Below are positions 59,940-64,000 of a DNA stretch of 64,000 nucleotides, piece by piece. This DNA is from Perilla frutescens (taxonomy: Eukaryota > Streptophyta > Magnoliopsida > Lamiales > Lamiaceae): assembly GCA_026008535.1 (NCBI GenBank), contig BRKX01000006.1, positions 48,100,664 to 48,164,663 of the forward strand. Direction: 5' to 3'. The position numbers were made by a program, and so were the translations under genes. Position 1 is the stretch's first letter, and each line of letters starts with the position of its first letter. The notes below the pieces were generated by a model that was given only the letters and a program-made list of their open reading frames with translations, made no database searches and was not told where the DNA came from.

Positions 59940-60750
59940 TATCTTCTTCTTCTTGTTAGGACACGCCGCCTTCCAGTGACCTGGTTGGCCGCACTTGAAG
60001 CACTTAGTCTTCGACTTGAATTCCTCAGGAGGAATCTTTGCATTTGGCTTCTTTGCTTTAGGCGCCTCATCTGCAGCTTTCTTAGGTGCGTTTCTCTTCT
60101 TCTCTTTCCACCAGAAGAAGACGCCCTTTTTCAGCTATGTGGGCCTCAGGACTGCTCTTTTGGATCAATTCAGCTGCCTGAAGGTCTATGAGCAGTTCAG
60201 TCAGGTTGACATCCCTTTTAATCATGTTAAAATTCAGCCTAAACTGCTCAAACTTCGAGGACAAGCTATGAAGAACAATGTCGATTTGAGAATCACCATC
60301 TAGCTCTCTACCCAAGGTTTCGATCTCAGATAAATACCCCATCATCATGAGAACGTGACCCCTAACAGGTGTGGAGTCAGACATTCTCGCATCCATTAGT
60401 TTCTTCATGCCAAATGGCATACCGAGCGGTTTTGATGACCGAATAGCTGCCTAAGGTTGTACATGATATCATAAGCGGTTTTCATAGGCTCATGTTGATG
60501 TTGCAATACACTTGACATAGATGCCAAGATGTAACAGCGCGCTATCTCATTAGACCTAACCCACATATCATATGCAACCTTTTGGGCTTCGTCAGAACCC
60601 TCATCTGGCGTCTGAGGACAAACCTCTTCAAGTACAAACTTGTGTCCCTCAGCAACAAGTACCAAGTTAAGGTTACGAATCCAGTCATTATAGTTTTCAC
60701 CGACAAGTTTATTTTCTTTGAGGATTGAGGACAGATTGGAGAGTGCCATT
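59940..60750 (-). pseudogene. copia gag with zinc knuckle (broken)
   Basis: The start is ATG 60750 (MALSNLSSILKENKLVG), followed by YNDWIRNLNLVL and a UBN2-like helical region. A frameshift near 60410 moves to a frame with MKKLMDARMSD, LSSKFEQFRLNFN and LTELLIDLQ. A second frameshift near 60110 leads to a Lys-rich linker. The zinc knuckle CFKCGQPGHWKAAC (C-x2-C-x4-H-x4-C) is at about 59958-59999. Order and length are normal for the family. Confidence 0.87.
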
Positions 60751-60871
60751 GATGATATGAAATAACTGAAATTAAAACATGCAGTACAGTCACAAAACAC
60801 GTTTAGGATATACAGTATATAATCGAAAAACCTCATAAAAATTATATACTTTTCCACCCTCACTTTAAAAA

Positions 60872-61050
60872 TGATTTCTATAAGCCACGATCGTGTGGAC
60901 GTTTATAAATCTCATTTTTAAATAGGTTAAACCTTTAATTTGCCTCCAGTTGAGTTTCCTTACAACAAGCAAATTAATAGTCGGATAATAAATACGGTCA
61001 TGTAATCGTCTAACTAATAAGCCACGATCATGTGGACGTTTATCAATAAA
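60872..61050. repeat. Two direct repeats of about 30 bp in the leader
   Basis: ATAAGCCACGATCGTGTGGA at 60875 and ATAAGCCACGATCATGTGGA at 61018, each continuing CGTTTAT; spacing 143 bp. Confidence 0.85.
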
Positions 61051-62199
61051 TTACATCTAAGTGTGCATACCATTATCTTCGCACCAAGATCACTATTCAA
61101 ATTTAACCGCTCCAGATGGAGGAGTCAGTTAGTTCTAATAGTGTTCTACAGCTATCCATTTAGGAGATTTAATTTCTAGAGAAATCTTTGATATGACACA
61201 TCCGATATGGAGGAAGACCGATGTCAACGCGCATGCTCATCACTTCTCAATTAAACCAGATATTAATGGAGATCGTATGAGATTTCTACATACTTTGGTA
61301 TGAATCTTTCCCACTTAGTTATTTATGTTTGAGGTTTCATTTTATCCCATTATCGAACATGCAAACATCATATAAAATGATAAACATCTATTGCATACTT
61401 CAACATAATAAGCAATAATAATAATCCAACTATCATGGCTTATATCTCATGTTGATTGATGAGATAAAACTGGAAAGTCAGCTCCGGAACAGGCTTGTGG
61501 CCGGCGCCCTTTCACCGCACCTCACCGAAAATGATAGCTCCATTTAGGGTTTCGGGACGTGAACCGGTGAACCTTGGTGCTGAACTACTTTCCTTCTTTG
61601 AGTTGATCTCCGATCTTTATTCAATACAGACTATCTATTCCAAAAGGAAAAATCTAATATTGCTAGAATAAAAATTACAACTCAAAAACTTGGCCTAACA
61701 GTTTTATATCTATAACATTAAAACAACGTAAAATAAAACTTAGACCTAATCCATGGATTTTCTCATGGATAAAAATCACGTAGCCAAACCGGCATACGGC
61801 CAACATTCATTCAACATAAACATACATCACATAAAATAAAGGAACCATGATAGTTGGTAAACCTGCAAACAAATACAGTCTACAAATCCAACAATCATTT
61901 ATTAAATATTCCACATAAAATAACATATGATATCTATGCATGAATATTAAATAATAATTGAATTTAATAATTAATTAAATTAATTAATTCGATATTATCC
62001 ACAAGATAAAAATTGAAAATCAAAATAATTATCCACCAATTTTAATCTTGATATTTTCGAAATTATATTTTAAAATAAATATGGAAATTATTTATAATTA
62101 TTCACCAAATTTATTTAATATTTTCAAGCCACCCTAATTAAATAATAATTGGATATATTGATGTATATAAAAAATCTAATCCAAATATTATCCATAAGA

Positions 62200-62725
62200 A
62201 TCTAAATCTTTAAGGATAAGGTTTTGAAGATTTGATCCACTTCAAAATCTTCCAAAACCTATCCAAAAATTCTTATCACAATTGGATTTTGATAATTATT
62301 TGTATATATCTAAAATCACCTTATCCAATTTAAATCTTATAGATTTTCGAAAATAACCAAAATAATAAATCTGGAAATTTGATCCACTTCAAATTATTCC
62401 AAATTTAAAATTCCATTTTCAAATATATCTAGATTAAAATTAGGTAAATTAAGATATACATCAAATAACATCAAATCTAAATCCAACATACATAAATTTC
62501 GATCCATCCTAATAAATAAATCTGAAAATTTGATTTTCATCAAAATCTTCTCCAAACTAATTTATTAAAAATAAAAAATACACTATATTTCACATTTGGA
62601 AATTTTGACATTAATCAAAAAAACTATTCCAAATAAATTAGTTATAGGTTTTGAAATTTTCAAGAATTAAAATCTGAAAATTTTGATCCACTTCAAAAAT
62701 TATCAAATTTAAAATTCTAATTTCA
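62200..62725. repeat. Series of diverged hairpin units
   Basis: The best unit is 62220-62259: GGTTTTGAAGATTTGA, loop around TCCAC, then TCAAAATCTTCCAAAACC. Four further diverged units with GAAAATTTTGATCCACTTC-type cores lie near 62375, 62530, 62600 and 62680. Arms are 12-18 bp and loops contain GATCCACTT or similar. Confidence 0.65.
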
Positions 62726-62729
62726 AACC

Positions 62730-63010
62730 TGTTGAGTATGACATGTTCCAGATGATGTTATCACTTCGCTGATAACATTGCGATCAATGTCGTACCTAAT
62801 GTTGTTCTGTCATTCTCGTCACATTGAGTATAACACTCAAATTATTAATCTTATCATTTCCTAGTATTTTGGATTAATTTATTTTAAATTAATCTGAATA
62901 AATTGTGATTTTTGTCACATATCATTTTCCACGTATTTAGGGATTTATTAGATATTTTATTATGAATTAAATCGTGGATAATGTTGATTTTGACTTGTTC
63001 AAAATCTGTT
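62730..63010 (+). repeat. 5' LTR fragment
   Basis: It parallels 41544-41265 of the complete element. The remaining roughly 785 bp of the LTR, the primer site and the gag start are missing. Confidence 0.92.
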
Positions 63011-63924
63011 TCATGTTTCAAGATGATTTGCAATTGTGTTACTGCATATCAAGCATGGACCATTCTTCAGGAACATTGTGAAGGGTCTGCCAGTGTAAGG
63101 AAGACCAAACTGAGGTCACTCACATTAAAATTTGAAAATTTGCGCATGTTTGAAGATGAAACTATTTCATCTTATGCTGAAAAATTATGTGAGATCTCAA
63201 ACCAATCGACCGCTCTTGGAAGTCCAATATCCAATGAGAACATTGTGAGCAAGTTGCTTCGAACTCTCCCAGAAAGATTCAATATGAAAATTTCTGCAAT
63301 CGAAGAAGCACACGATGTAGGAACCATGAGTATGAGTGAAGCAGTCAGGCATTTTGCTAACATTTGAGATGAACCTGCAAAATCAGAAAGCAAACACAAC
63401 TTCAAAGAGAATTGCTCTCCAGACAACAACTGTGTCATCTGATGTTCATGATGATGTTGACAGTCTTCAGGAAATCAATCAGGAAGAGAATCTAAGTGTT
63501 GCACTCTTAACAAAGAAGTTCAACTCACTCATTCGTTCCATGAAGAAAAGCCCTCCAAATATCAAACCTCGACGGCTGTTTGAATCTCCATCCTCATCAA
63601 CATCAAATTCTGGAAGATCAAATGTCAAGAAGGAAGTCACTGACACTGGAAAAGACATTGATTCAGTTCAATATAGAGCATGCTCTGGGTATGGCATTAC
63701 TCAAATGAATGTCCAACAGCACGAAGAAGACAATATGATGTTCTCAGTGATGAGTTTGATACTGAAAATGATTCAGATCAGAGAGTATCGTTCATCAATA
63801 TGATGGAGGAAGACGACCAGATAATTGATGCCCTGAACGGTATTGATGAACTTGATGGTCTAGACATTGAAGAATGTGAAATTGAAGATGAGGTTCTCCC
63901 AGATGTTGAAGATAAAACCACTGA
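63007..63924 (+). pseudogene. gag fragment of the deleted Sirevirus-like copy
   Basis: It opens inside gag at CFKMICNCVTAYQAW. Where the complete copy has a TGA, this one has the Arg codon CGA (63259), and CAG is kept at 63385, showing the two nonsense changes in the other copy are mutations. Breaks here: a frame change near 63345-63360, a one-base loss in the zinc knuckle (GGCATTAC for GGACATTAC, 63693) that destroys the C-x2-C-x4-H-x4-C, and a short deletion near 63740. The acidic region (MMEEDDQIIDALNGIDELD) is retained. Confidence 0.88.
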
Positions 63925-64000
63925 TTATGTCGGATGATGTCCGTGGCCTACCAAAGCTGAATGTTGATCATGATGTTGTATGTGGTGCCTGCCAAAAAGG
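63920..64000 (+). pseudogene. pol fragment (GAG-pre-integrase)
   Basis: It corresponds to the complete element's segment around RGLPKLNVDHDVVCG and CQKG, joined directly to gag. Cut by the window edge. Confidence 0.85.

Larger units (their letters stand above)
55280..62729 (-). mobile_element. Ty1/copia element (Tnt1/Tork-like), 3' LTR to long 5' leader
   Basis: The 3' LTR (55280-56725), a PPT, RNase H, reverse transcriptase, integrase, protease and gag occur in order on the - strand. No 5' LTR is seen up to 62729, where a fragment of another retroelement begins cleanly at its LTR terminus, so the leader was probably interrupted and the 5' LTR lies beyond the window. The possible target duplication at the left end is ATTAT (55275-55279). 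Several stops and frameshifts. Confidence 0.88.
60751..62729 (-). other. Long 5' leader of the copia element
   Basis: About 2 kb without ORFs between gag and the right break. It contains two copies of AATAAGCCACGATC.TGTGGACGTTTAT (near 60874 and 61017), a GC-rich patch with GGCCGGCGCCC at 61501, and a series of AT-rich hairpins at 62200-62725. Leaders of this length are unusual. A primer site is not seen. Confidence 0.55.
62730..64000 (+). mobile_element. Internally deleted copy of the 31-41 kb Sirevirus-like family
   Basis: On the + strand it starts with the intact LTR end TGTTGAGTATGACATG. The LTR is followed only to about 63010, then jumps to the middle of gag, and gag jumps at about 63920 into pol (GAG-pre-integrase). 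Each jump skips about 1.1 kb of the complete element and has a short shared sequence at the joint. The right end lies outside the window. The 5 bp before it (AAACC, 62725-62729) would be its target duplication. Confidence 0.9.

Noticed and set aside
1..64000. tRNA, rRNA or organellar insertions
   Set aside because: No cloverleaf-like or rRNA-like stretch was noticed by eye; a tRNA or rRNA search tool would be needed to exclude them fully.

Overview
The window is nuclear DNA of a flowering plant, most likely a eudicot. The signs are AT-rich intergenic DNA, spliced genes with short introns, a plant SBT2-type subtilase, nested Ty1/copia retrotransposons with initiator-Met-like primer sites, a CACTA element, Mutator-like elements (MULEs) and MITEs. 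I cannot name the species. I see no bacterial, organellar, rRNA, tRNA or CRISPR signal.

Only two ordinary host genes are convincing. They lie tail to tail at 21.0-25.5 kb. One is a small His-rich basic protein of unknown function (21021-21975, +; 5' end unresolved). The other is an apparently intact nine-exon secreted subtilase (22258-25475, -; 801 aa by my splicing model), in which one intron uses a GC donor. A third host-type sequence at 43.2-44.2 kb (-) is a broken CCCH tandem-zinc-finger pseudogene whose tail has been amplified into repeats.

The rest is layered mobile DNA. 1-8481: 3' part of a Sirevirus-like copia element (+) with two diverged copies of a 3' accessory ORF, a 2.1-kb solo LTR inserted between them (TSD CATGT), several polypurine tracts and a 1.76-kb 3' LTR. 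9763-17606: decayed copia element split by a 3.6-kb CACTA element (TSD TCA). 18.9-20.2 kb: relic of a MULE with a plant-mobile-domain gene. 26.0-27.3 kb: a non-autonomous MULE (9-bp TSD) and a Stowaway-like MITE. 31133-41544: complete 10.4-kb Sirevirus-like copia element (-) with 1065-bp LTRs and TSD AATAT; its ORFs are damaged mainly by nonsense changes and small frameshifts. 45692-46209: a Harbinger-like MITE. 47435-54303: a full-length 6.9-kb MULE (TSD AATAAGGTA) carrying a transposase/OTU-like gene and, on the other strand, a plant-mobile-domain gene. 54911-55279: start of another MULE-type element, interrupted by a copia element (-) that runs from 55280 to at least 62729. That element has an unusually long, hairpin-rich leader, which is itself broken at 62730 by an internally deleted copy of the 31-41 kb Sirevirus-like family running off the right edge.

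The most interesting unit is the 47.4-54.3 kb MULE. It joins transposase, SWIM, OTU-like protease and plant-mobile-domain modules between clear terminal repeats, is full of TTCGAAC motifs, and has an older relative in the same window. Both its genes carry stops, so this copy is probably no longer autonomous. All assignments come from reading the sequence by eye; no database search was possible.
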